Part shown: piece after piece, positions 1 through 5,772 of the stretch | Layout: every line of letters starts with the position of its first letter | Position numbering within the stretch: the first letter of the stretch is position 1 | From: JdFR-22 sp046537735 | GTDB taxonomy: Archaea > Halobacteriota > Archaeoglobi > Archaeoglobales > Archaeoglobaceae | Assembly (NCBI GenBank): GCA_046537735.1 | Contig: JBKHKH010000022.1 | Location: forward strand, 1 to 20,718 | Direction of reading: 5' to 3' | Length of the DNA stretch: 20,718 bases | Made by a program: the position numbers and the translations under genes | Notes under the pieces: model-generated | Seen by the model: the letters and a program-made list of their open reading frames with translations, nothing else | Told to the model about the DNA's origin: nothing | Databases searched by the model: none

Positions 1-1
1 C

Positions 2-136
2 AAGTCGGAGTTCGGTATGAGTGAAGCGAATTGCTATGCCAAGATCTACGATAATGCGGACGACCTGAACAGGTTCGAGTTAAAACACATAATCAAAAGG
101 AATACTCCTGCGGCAGCAGAAGGTGAAGGTGAATAA
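2..136 (+). CDS. rps24e: 30S ribosomal protein S24e, C-terminal fragment
   Basis: This is the last 44 codons of a gene that begins before the window; the reading frame is open from base 2 to a TAA. The fragment contains an F-G-M-S-E-A-N-C-Y-A-K-I-Y-D stretch and a basic K-H-I-I-K-R-N segment followed by an Ala/Gly/Glu tail, which resembles the end of archaeal/eukaryotic S24e. The identification rests largely on position: S24e directly precedes S27ae and kae1 in many euryarchaea, and both follow here. The protein belongs to the small ribosomal subunit. Only the C-terminal third is visible, so the family call is probable rather than certain. Confidence 0.75.
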   Translation, partial: KSEFGMSEANCYAKIYDNADDLNRFELKHIIKRNTPAAAEGEGE

Positions 137-172
137 CACAATTAATTATAATAATAAGTAATTGGTTGAGCA

Positions 173-186
173 GATTATAATCAAAT
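173..186 (+). promoter_or_regulatory. Possible internal TATA element before rps27ae
   Basis: The 88-base gap between rps24e and rps27ae is AT-rich and contains the palindrome GATTATAATC at 173-182. A TATA element here would put transcription start near 204, leaving a leader of about 20 bases that contains the AAGAGGTG ribosome binding site at 211-218. It could equally be plain spacer within a ribosomal operon. Confidence 0.3.
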
Positions 187-224
187 CAAAACTGGACTGA
201 ATTAAGAGTTAAGAGGTGTTTTAT

Positions 225-386
225 ATGGCCGAAAAAACAGAGACGGTATCCAAATTCTATGAAGTGAAGGGTGAGAAGGTCACCAGAAAGAGGAAGTTCT
301 GTGTTCGCTGTGGTGAGGGAGTCTTCCTCGCTGAGCATGAGGACAGGAGGACGTGTGGCAAGTGCGGCTACACCGAATTCAAGTAG
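225..386 (+). CDS. rps27ae: 30S ribosomal protein S27ae
   Basis: A 53-residue zinc-ribbon ribosomal protein. The sequence has a basic linker (V-T-R-K-R-K) followed by C-V-R-C and C-G-K-C, the four zinc ligands, and ends Y-T-E-F-K, as archaeal S27ae does. The ATG at 225 is preceded by AAGAGGTG at 211-218, a good Shine-Dalgarno at normal spacing, so the start is well supported. The protein sits on the small ribosomal subunit. It lies between rps24e and kae1, the usual euryarchaeal order. kae1 starts 18 bases after this stop, so the two are almost certainly co-transcribed. Confidence 0.95.
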   Translation: MAEKTETVSKFYEVKGEKVTRKRKFCVRCGEGVFLAEHEDRRTCGKCGYTEFK

Positions 387-404
387 CATGTAAGTAAAAG
401 GCAA

Positions 405-1376
405 ATGAAGGCTCTGGGTATCGAGGGCACCGCATGGAGCCTCAGCGCAGGTGTAGTCGATGAAGATAATGTTATTTTAATTGAAAATAAGCCCTATATC
501 CCCAAAGAAGGGGGAATACATCCCAGAGAAGCGTCTCAGCACCATTCTGAGAATATAGCCGATCTGCTGTCGGCCGTTTTTGATAAGGTAGATAAGGAAG
601 AAATTGAGGTTATCGCCTTTTCTCAAGGTCCGGGTATGGGTCCCTGCCTGCGGGTGGTGGCTACCGCCGCCAGACTGATTTCCCTCAAGCTCGGAAAACC
701 GTTAGTGGGGGTCAATCACTGTCTGGCTCACGTTGAAGTGGGTAAATGGGCAACTGACGCTGTCAATCCCGTGGTATTGTACGTTAGCGGGGGAAATACC
801 CAGCTCATAGCCCGCAGAGGAGACAGGTACAGGGTCTTTGGGGAGACCCTGGACATCGGGATCGGGAACGCTGTGGATAAACTTGCCAGACACATGGGCT
901 TGAAGCATCCCGGAGGGCCCAGAATAGAGAAGCTTGCCGCTAGAGGAAAAGAGTATCATGAGCTGCCCTACGTGGTCAAGGGAATGGATTTATCCTTCAG
1001 CGGGATGGTTACTGCTGCCCAGAAGCTTTATGATAATGGGGTTAGTCCAGAGGAGGTGGCCTTCAGCTTTCAGGAGACTGCCTTCGCCATGCTGGCAGAG
1101 GTCACCGAGAGGGCTCTGGCCTACCTGAATCTTGAAGAGGTCCTGCTGGTGGGTGGTGTGGGAGCCAACAGCAGGCTGCAGGAAATACTGAGAATTATGT
1201 GCAAGGACAGAGATGCAAAGTTCTACTCCCCACCCAATGAGCTGATGGGGGATAACGGAGCCATGATAGCTTATACAGGGTTGCTGATGCATCAACATGG
1301 TTATGAGACTAAAATAGAGGGATCCGGTGTCAGACCGGACTTCAGAATAGATGACGTGGAGCTGAAGTGGGATTAG
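405..1376 (+). CDS. kae1: KEOPS catalytic subunit Kae1 (tRNA t6A37 threonylcarbamoyltransferase)
   Basis: Kae1/TsaD/Qri7 family protein of 323 residues, a full-length stand-alone Kae1. It transfers the threonylcarbamoyl group from threonylcarbamoyl-AMP to A37 of ANN-decoding tRNAs as part of the KEOPS complex with Bud32, Cgi121 and Pcc1. Visible motifs are the metal-binding H105-x3-H109 (N-H-C-L-A-H), the ASKHA nucleotide-binding loop Y-V-S-G-G-N-T-Q at 126-133, G-G-V-G-A-N at 250-255, and D283-N-G-A-M-I-A. It follows rps27ae by 18 bases without a strong ribosome binding site, so it probably depends on the ribosomal transcript. In many euryarchaea the next gene, or the C-terminal half of the same protein, is Bud32; here an opposing toxin-antitoxin pair intervenes. 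Identification is secure. Confidence 0.97.
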   Translation: MKALGIEGTAWSLSAGVVDEDNVILIENKPYIPKEGGIHPREASQHHSENIADLLSAVFDKVDKEEIEVIAFSQGPGMGPCLRVVATAARLISLKLGKPLVGVNHCLAHVEVGKWATDAVNPVVLYVSGGNTQLIARRGDRYRVFGETLDIGIGNAVDKLARHMGLKHPGGPRIEKLAARGKEYHELPYVVKGMDLSFSGMVTAAQKLYDNGVSPEEVAFSFQETAFAMLAEVTERALAYLNLEEVLLVGGVGANSRLQEILRIMCKDRDAKFYSPPNELMGDNGAMIAYTGLLMHQHGYETKIEGSGVRPDFRIDDVELKWD

Positions 1377-1402
1377 ATCGTTATAAGCTGGTCAGTTGGT
1401 TT

Positions 1403-1795
1403 TTAACGATTCCTTTCAAGTTTCCGTGCCTCCAGAATGGAATTAATCTCTTCTTTTGTCAACTTGTTTCTGTGCTCCTGGTCCTTCCACAGTTTTCTGA
1501 ACTGGTAAAAGTACTCAAAAAGCTCCGGGACATCTTCACAAATGATGATAATGTGGTTCTCCATCACTTCCATCTTCATGTACAGGGGGAGCTCTTCGAA
1601 GGTCCACACATCGTATTTCTTGCCAGTTACATCAACCCTCTTGAATACTTCCTTTAGGTCAAAACCATGAGGAGCCACAATGCAAATATCCGTATCTCTA
1701 CCTTCTCCTTCAGTGCTGGAGCCGAATATCAGGACTGCCAGAACTTTGTCCTTGAGGAATTGAAAATCTCTGGCTACTTGTTCTTTTCCAGCCAT
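1403..1795 (-). CDS. mntA: MntA-type nucleotidyltransferase antitoxin
   Basis: A minimal nucleotidyltransferase of 130 residues. It has the Pol-beta core F-G-S at 24-26, the metal-binding D34-T-D36, and a probable third acidic residue D62 in K-Y-D-V-W. In the HEPN/MNT systems studied, the MntA protein neutralises the HepT RNase by attaching AMP to a tyrosine near its active site. The gene is downstream of, and overlaps by 22 bases, a HEPN gene, the classic arrangement. The spacing GS-x7-DxD is shorter than the usual GS-x10-DxD, so the loop is compact; the acidic residues are still present. It converges with kae1, whose stop is only 26 bases away. A helical, charged C-terminus follows the catalytic core. 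Substrate and partner are inferred from the family. Confidence 0.85.
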   Translation of the reverse strand: MAGKEQVARDFQFLKDKVLAVLIFGSSTEGEGRDTDICIVAPHGFDLKEVFKRVDVTGKKYDVWTFEELPLYMKMEVMENHIIIICEDVPELFEYFYQFRKLWKDQEHRNKLTKEEINSILEARKLERNR

Positions 1796-2184
1796 TTCTC
1801 CATCACCTGTGTAAGTTCAATAAGACATGGGATTATGTCTCTAATAGATTCCAGGGCAATATTGTCATCTAACCCATTGTAATGATGTACTAACCTATTT
1901 CTCAAACCGTTGGCAACTTTGAGGCACTCCGACACTTCATTATTCTCCAGCTCTCCCCATTTATCGATGTTGGTATAGTCATCCTTTGGAGTGTACCCCT
2001 TATCTTTAAGGTACATGGATATAACATCACATGAAGCTTCAATAGCCTCCTGGGTAGCTTTATATATTGCCAGTCTTGATCTCTTATCTTTTTTTGCGTC
2101 ATCTATCCAGTTCTCAATATCTCCCGTTCTTTCTCCTATGTGCTGGAGTTTATCGATGTATCTGGCAATCCTTTTCTCGTTCAC
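1774..2184 (-). CDS. hepT: HepT-type HEPN ribonuclease toxin
   Basis: An all-helical HEPN protein of 136 residues. The active-site motif R-x4-H-x-Y is complete: R95, H100 and Y102 in R-N-R-L-V-H-H-Y. In this family the Arg/His pair cleaves RNA (tRNA in a characterised cyanobacterial system), and the Tyr is the residue the cognate MntA AMPylates. The start is GTG at 2184. No Shine-Dalgarno precedes it, but a TATA-like element lies about 24 bases upstream, which suggests a leaderless mRNA. The stop lies inside mntA, so translation is coupled. The pair is divergent from bud32, sharing a 97-base spacer. The motifs make an active toxin likely; activity is not proven by sequence. Confidence 0.88.
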   Translation of the reverse strand: MNEKRIARYIDKLQHIGERTGDIENWIDDAKKDKRSRLAIYKATQEAIEASCDVISMYLKDKGYTPKDDYTNIDKWGELENNEVSECLKVANGLRNRLVHHYNGLDDNIALESIRDIIPCLIELTQVMEKWLEKNK

Positions 2185-2199
2185 AAAAATAAAGAGATA

Positions 2200-2213
2200 A
2201 AAAATAATATAAG
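2200..2213 (-). promoter_or_regulatory. Leaderless promoter (TATA) of hepT-mntA
   Basis: On the minus strand this reads ACTTATATTATTTT. Its centre is about 23-24 bases upstream of the hepT GTG and no ribosome binding site lies between them, the geometry of an archaeal leaderless transcript. Position-based inference. Confidence 0.55.
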
Positions 2214-2264
2214 TTTTCCTTTATGATCTGGTTTTAGACAGGTTAACTTTTTAGACAAAAGATT

Positions 2265-2281
2265 GTTATCAAGTTGATAAC
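2265..2281. promoter_or_regulatory. Perfect palindrome abutting the bud32 start codon
   Basis: GTTATCAAGTTGATAAC is a perfect 8-base inverted repeat around one base and ends exactly one base before the bud32 ATG. It could be an operator covering the transcription start, or a small hairpin at the 5' end of the message. No ribosome binding site is present. A 9-base direct repeat TTTTAGACA (2232-2240 and 2249-2257) lies just upstream. The regulatory role is inferred. Confidence 0.4.
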
Positions 2282-2875
2282 ATGGTCAGAATCTATCTGG
2301 GCGGCGAAGCGGAAGTAAGGATCCACAATGGCATAGTAGAGAAGATACGGAGACCCAAGAGGTACCGCATCGAAGAGCTGGACCGCATCCTCAGACGCTC
2401 AAGAACCAGAACAGAAGCCAAACTCATCTCCCTTGCAAGACGTAACGGAGTGCCCACACCCCTCATCCGCAACGTAGAGAACGACACCATAGTCATGGAG
2501 AACATAAAGGGAAAACCGTTAAAGAACTGCATGACCCCGGAGATCAGCAGAGAAGTGGGGCGGATGGTGGCTCGACTCCACGCCAAGGGTATCATCCACG
2601 GGGATATCACGCCCATGAACCTCATTTGGCATAAAAGTCAGGTATATTTCATCGACTTCGGCCTTTCCTTCGTAGAAGATAGAGTAGAGCCCAAGGGAGT
2701 GGACATCCACGTATACTTCGAATCCCTCATCGCCACCTTCGATAACTGGCAAGACCTCAGAAAAGCGTTCATAGAGGGTTACATGGAATACGATAAATCA
2801 GAAGAAGTCCTCGCCAGAGTCCACCAGATAGAAGAGCGGGGCAGATACGTAGAAAGAGTAGAATCACAAGCCTGA
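2282..2875 (+). CDS. bud32: KEOPS atypical kinase/ATPase Bud32
   Basis: A stand-alone Bud32 (PRPK) of 197 residues, the small Rio-like kinase/ATPase that supports Kae1 in t6A37 synthesis. The N-lobe carries K-x-R-R-P-K-x-Y-R at 21-29, typical of the family. The catalytic loop is H106-G-D108-I-T-P-M-N113 and the metal-binding D125-F-G follows as I-D-F-G-L-S. The C-terminus is basic but ends E-S-Q-A rather than the conserved Arg/Lys tail I would expect, a small oddity. The gene has its own upstream region because hepT-mntA separates it from kae1. Its ATG directly follows a palindrome. It converges with the next gene at 2903. Confidence 0.95.
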   Translation: MVRIYLGGEAEVRIHNGIVEKIRRPKRYRIEELDRILRRSRTRTEAKLISLARRNGVPTPLIRNVENDTIVMENIKGKPLKNCMTPEISREVGRMVARLHAKGIIHGDITPMNLIWHKSQVYFIDFGLSFVEDRVEPKGVDIHVYFESLIATFDNWQDLRKAFIEGYMEYDKSEEVLARVHQIEERGRYVERVESQA

Positions 2876-2902
2876 CCTATTTATGACCTTTGTCTTTGTT
2901 TG

Positions 2903-3223
2903 TCATTCCTGTGACCCTTCCGGCTGTTGTGGCCCCTGCGGCTCGTAGAACTTGATCTCCAGATAATCCTTGCTGGCATTCACTTCATGAACTCTCCGCC
3001 CCAGCTCGGTTCTCACTCTCAGGGAAACTCTCTCAGACTGCATTCCTGCCTGAGTGAAGATGAAGTTGAACAGTATGGGGCTGTTCATAAAGAACAGTCC
3101 TGCCAGACCCACGTCCAGATAGGTATCGTAGAAATCTTCATACATGAGATAATTATATCCTCTCTCCCTCATCCACCTGTCGAAATCCTCCTTGGTTATC
3201 TTTATATCCTGCAACTTGGCCAT
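2903..3223 (-). CDS. Unknown 106-residue protein
   Basis: I do not recognise this protein. It starts at an ATG preceded by GAGGTG (minus strand, about 5 bases away), which makes the reading frame credible; the opposing overlapping frame has no such signal. The N-terminal third is charged and rich in aromatic residues (R-W-M-R-E-R-G-Y-N-Y). The middle, residues about 37-60, is hydrophobic (D-V-G-L-A-G-L-F-F-M-N-S-P-I-L-F-N-F-I-F) and could be a buried core or a single membrane-associated helix. The C-terminus ends in a Gln/Pro/Gly/Glu tail. It is divergent from the zinc-ribbon gene at 3352. No function can be assigned. Confidence 0.7.
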   Translation of the reverse strand: MAKLQDIKITKEDFDRWMRERGYNYLMYEDFYDTYLDVGLAGLFFMNSPILFNFIFTQAGMQSERVSLRVRTELGRRVHEVNASKDYLEIKFYEPQGPQQPEGSQE

Positions 3224-3244
3224 TTATCACACCTCTGTATTGGC

Positions 3245-3266
3245 TTAGACTTGAATTTAGACTTGA
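3245..3266. repeat. Tandem 10-base repeat in divergent spacer
   Basis: TTAGACTTGA occurs twice, at 3245-3254 and 3257-3266, with a 12-base period. It lies 22-43 bases upstream of the minus-strand start at 3223, about where transcription would begin if the AT-rich element at 3279-3291 is its TATA box. An operator role is possible but unproven. Confidence 0.35.
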
Positions 3267-3320
3267 GAAAGTGGATTACAAAAGTATTTTCTTTTCCCCA
3301 TTATCTTAGGTGGACCAAAG

Positions 3321-3331
3321 GTTAAAATAAG
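3321..3331 (+). promoter_or_regulatory. Leaderless promoter of the 3352 zinc-ribbon gene
   Basis: GGTTAAAATAA, preceded by the purine-rich ACCAAA, is centred about 26 bases before the ATG at 3352. There is no Shine-Dalgarno, which fits a leaderless transcript. Confidence 0.5.
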
Positions 3332-3351
3332 CGTATTGCTGTAAAAACAGT

Positions 3352-3570
3352 ATGGGTAAGGTTCTGGTTTGCCCCGCATGTAGATCCAGTAATGTGGTGA
3401 TGGATTCAGCAGGGGTGACGGGTAAATATTACTGCAAAGATTGCGGTTACGTGGGTATGGCCATCGAAATGACCGAAGGAGAATATAAGGAGATGCTGGA
3501 GTCTGAAGAGCTATCAAAAGAGCACGGCAAGGAAAAGACTCGTCAACATGACACTGAAGAGCACAGGTAA
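3352..3570 (+). CDS. Small zinc-ribbon protein
   Basis: A 72-residue protein with one zinc ribbon: C7-P-A-C10 and C28-K-D-C31, followed by G-Y-V-G. After about residue 40 it becomes a strongly charged Glu/Lys/His-rich helix-like tail. Many archaea encode small proteins of this kind, often of unknown role and sometimes nucleic-acid or protein binding. The gene has its own apparent promoter and is separated by 68 bases from the next gene, which also has a promoter, so it is probably monocistronic. The zinc ribbon is certain; the function is unknown. Confidence 0.8.
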   Translation: MGKVLVCPACRSSNVVMDSAGVTGKYYCKDCGYVGMAIEMTEGEYKEMLESEELSKEHGKEKTRQHDTEEHR

Positions 3571-3606
3571 AAAAAAGTGATTTACAATATTGAGGTACAT
3601 CTCAAA

Positions 3607-3620
3607 AATTATATATAACC
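3607..3620 (+). promoter_or_regulatory. Leaderless promoter (TATA) of the ribBA-like gene
   Basis: AATTATATATAACC is a near-ideal archaeal TATA box centred 25-26 bases before the ATG at 3639. No Shine-Dalgarno is present. It is the clearest leaderless promoter in the window. Confidence 0.65.
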
Positions 3621-3638
3621 CCATCCATTGGGCCTGTT

Positions 3639-4787
3639 ATGGATAATATAATTGCTGATGTTAAAAGTGGCAAACCTGTAGTTATATTGGATGAGAATAA
3701 AGCTGTTTTATGCATTCCCGCTGATACTGTTCTTAAAGAGATTATAGCCACTATGATGAAGAACTGTGACGAGATCAAGCTGGTCATGCCCTGGAAAAAG
3801 ATAACCGAGATGGGCCTGAATAGATTTCCTTATTACGGCGGTAACGTAATCCCTATAGATCTCAAGGCCAACGGCTCCTCCGCCGAGGAGAGGGCGGTAT
3901 TCATCCGTGATCTGGTCAACAGGAAAGTAAGTCCCGAACAGATATATTATCCGGGCAGGATCTTCGTGGAGGAAGGCAAAGAAGGAGGGGTTCTGGAGAA
4001 ACCCGCATTTGGAGAGGCATGTCTGGAGATTGCCAGGATGGCAGGTTTTAAACCCTCAGGAGTGTACTCCACCATTATAAATGCCAGTGGTGAGTTTGCT
4101 GACCTGGATTACGCCAAACAATTTGCTGAGGAAAGGGGTCTTCCCATTATCAGCATTAAGGAATTGATCCTCCACAGGCTGAAGACGGAAAAACTGGTAG
4201 AGAAAGAAGTAGAGGCTACTCTACCCACCAAATTCTACGGAGTTTTCAGGGCTCTGGGATATAAAACACCTATTGGAGAAATAATAACTCTGGTGAGAGG
4301 AGACGTGACCGAAGGAGAGGTCTACGTCAGGATCCACTCCGAGTGCCTCACGGGAGATGTATTCCACTCTTTACGATGTGATTGCGGTGATCAACTGGAG
4401 AAAGCTCTCAAGATCATAGATAATGCCGACAAGGGCGTGGCCATCTACATGCGAGGTCATGAAGGAAGAGGGATCGGTCTTCTTCACAAGCTAATGGCCT
4501 ACAAATTGCAAGAAGAGGGTAAGGACACTGTAGAAGCCAACATTGAGCTGGGATTCCCTCCTGACATGAGGAGTTACGGTATAGCTGCCCAAATCCTCCT
4601 TGATCTGGGAGTGAAGAACGTTAAACTGCTGACCAACAACCCCCTAAAAATCGAGGAGCTCAAGAGATACGGGATGAACGTCAGAAGAGAAGCCATTGAA
4701 GTGGAACCCTCAGAAGAAAATTATACTTACCTCAAAGTGAAAAAGGAGAAGATGGGACACCTCCTCTGCATTAACGATTTTCTCTAG
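3639..4787 (+). CDS. ribBA: GTP cyclohydrolase II fused to a degenerate DHBP-synthase domain (RibBA-like)
   Basis: A 382-residue two-domain protein. Residues about 200-375 are GTP cyclohydrolase II with everything expected: zinc ligands C236, C247 and C249 (E-C-L-T-G-D ... R-C-D-C-G), the H-E-G-R-G-I-G-L loop at 274-281, the D309-M-R-S-Y313 catalytic region, and L-T-N-N-P at 331-335. This domain opens GTP to the pyrimidine precursor of riboflavin. Residues 1-180 align by eye with DHBP synthase (P-V-V-I-L-D near 13-18; G-G-V-L-E at 116-120; A-G-F-K-P-S-G-V at 135-142), but the acidic loop D-x-R-E-x-E-x-D is absent, P-G-H is P-G-R, and G-H-T-E-A is A-F-G-E-A. The RibB half is therefore probably not catalytic. 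Archaea usually start this pathway with ArfA, so a GCHII here is itself unusual and may have been acquired. Confidence 0.88.
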   Translation: MDNIIADVKSGKPVVILDENKAVLCIPADTVLKEIIATMMKNCDEIKLVMPWKKITEMGLNRFPYYGGNVIPIDLKANGSSAEERAVFIRDLVNRKVSPEQIYYPGRIFVEEGKEGGVLEKPAFGEACLEIARMAGFKPSGVYSTIINASGEFADLDYAKQFAEERGLPIISIKELILHRLKTEKLVEKEVEATLPTKFYGVFRALGYKTPIGEIITLVRGDVTEGEVYVRIHSECLTGDVFHSLRCDCGDQLEKALKIIDNADKGVAIYMRGHEGRGIGLLHKLMAYKLQEEGKDTVEANIELGFPPDMRSYGIAAQILLDLGVKNVKLLTNNPLKIEELKRYGMNVRREAIEVEPSEENYTYLKVKKEKMGHLLCINDFL

Positions 4788-4801
4788 TTTTCCCTACCTT
4801 T

Positions 4802-5383
4802 TTACCGCTCTCTGGTCTTGAGGAAAACAGCAGCAGCAATTATCAATACAGGTATGATCATCGTGGGGAACTCCGGAACCTCTGTTACCTCATCACCTTC
4901 TGTTTCTGGCGGATCAATTCCAGTATCCTCCTGTGTACCTGTTGATGTTGCTGAAGTGGTAGTAGTGGGTTCGGAACTAGGGCTAGTCGTTGGCTCAGTT
5001 GGCTCAGTAGTAGGGACGGGATCTTCTTTTTCATTACTCTCAGAAGAAGACCCTTCAGATGGGTTGCTGGAACCTCTGTTTATAAAGTATGTAAACTTGA
5101 GAAGATCAAGATTGAAAGTAGCATTAGGTGTCGCTTCAGGAGTTGGAGTAGCAGTTGGAGATGTTTCGGGTTGTGGAGTTGAATTGTCGCCCATGCTGCC
5201 ATTTTGGGTATAACTCATGTTCCCAGTAGACGGTGAGGGAGTTCCGCTGCTTGCTGGAGGAGTATATACCAAATTGTTGCTGGATTGGTGATTGGGTATA
5301 AGTTCTAAAGCACACACCAGGCACATAAATATGACCAACGAAAGTGCTATAGGTACAATCGCTCTTTTCACTTTTTTGTCCAT
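4802..5383 (-). CDS. PEF-CTERM surface protein, Ser/Thr/Pro-rich
   Basis: A 193-residue secreted protein. Residues 1-28 are an N-terminal signal: basic K-K-V-K-R, then a hydrophobic stretch. Residues 35-165 are low-complexity Ser, Thr, Pro, Glu and Gly with several N-x-S/T sites, like an extended glycosylated stalk. The C-terminus is a sorting signal: P170-E-F-P173, a hydrophobic helix to about 187, then K-T-R-E-R. That tripartite tail is the PEF-CTERM signal recognised by archaeosortases, which cleave it and probably link the protein to a lipid anchor. No archaeosortase is in the window. The gene has its own TATA-like element and converges with ribBA, 14 bases apart. Its molecular job is unknown. 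Confidence 0.85.
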   Translation of the reverse strand: MDKKVKRAIVPIALSLVIFMCLVCALELIPNHQSSNNLVYTPPASSGTPSPSTGNMSYTQNGSMGDNSTPQPETSPTATPTPEATPNATFNLDLLKFTYFINRGSSNPSEGSSSESNEKEDPVPTTEPTEPTTSPSSEPTTTTSATSTGTQEDTGIDPPETEGDEVTEVPEFPTMIIPVLIIAAAVFLKTRER

Positions 5384-5407
5384 TAACCATAATGCGGAGT
5401 AATGTTC

Positions 5408-5421
5408 TTTTAAAATATTCC
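5408..5421 (-). promoter_or_regulatory. Promoter of the PEF-CTERM gene
   Basis: The minus strand reads GGAATATTTTAAAA, centred about 32 bases upstream of the ATG at 5383. This would give a leader of only about six bases. No Shine-Dalgarno is seen. Confidence 0.45.
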
Positions 5422-5477
5422 ATTAAAATGATATTACAATCATAATTACCTATAATTTGACTAAAGAATTATTAGTT

Positions 5478-5772
5478 TTATTTACTATCCTGACTACTTT
5501 TATTTTTATTTTGATCTTTTATCAGTCGGGAGAACTTATCACCCATCCAGCCAGTCCTCACCTCCGAAGGATTCAGGTCAGGGATGTAGGGTTTTATGTC
5601 CAGCAAGGGCGTGCCGTGAAAACCCTTCTATATCCTCCAGACCTTCTTTATATTCAGGAAATACCTCTATAATACCTTCTTTTTCACCAAAAACTCCCTG
5701 TCTGGGAGCCTGGTCAGAAGTTTTGAATGGAGAATGAATTACACCAATTGGCCTGTATACTATATCCTTCAT
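5478..5772 (-). pseudogene. trmO: Broken trmO (tRNA t6A37 N6-methyltransferase), internal deletion
   Basis: The first 52 codons are a normal TrmO/TsaA-family start (Y-R-P-I-G-V-I-H-S-P-F and E-V-F-P-E-Y-x-E-G-L-x-D-I-E-G-F-S). At about base 5616 the frame changes: the original frame runs on for 12 foreign codons and stops near 5578, while the next frame resumes with the family's C-terminal motif G-T-P-L-L-D-I-K-P-Y-I-P, then the R-T-G-W tail, ending at a TAA at 5478-5480. The middle, including the conserved substrate-binding core of roughly 60 residues by memory of the family, is missing. This is one deletion of a length not divisible by three, not a simple frameshift. Intact TrmO methylates t6A to m6t6A in tRNA-Thr. 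The ATG directly abuts the topA TAG, so it was co-translated with topA. Confidence 0.85.

Noticed and set aside
2927..3325. Plus-strand open frame of 132 codons
   Set aside because: It overlaps the minus-strand gene at 2903-3223 that has a proper GAGGTG site, and its protein has the odd His/Leu/Ser composition of an antisense frame.
3339..3350. CTGT-AAAA-ACAG hairpin before the ATG at 3352
   Set aside because: A four-base stem is too weak, and the leaderless promoter geometry would leave it outside the transcript.
5457..5672. Plus-strand 71-codon frame with a hydrophobic N-terminus resembling a membrane peptide
   Set aside because: It is antisense to the trmO remnant, whose motifs are clear in two frames; the hydrophobicity comes from the antisense of a Lys/Asn-rich tail.
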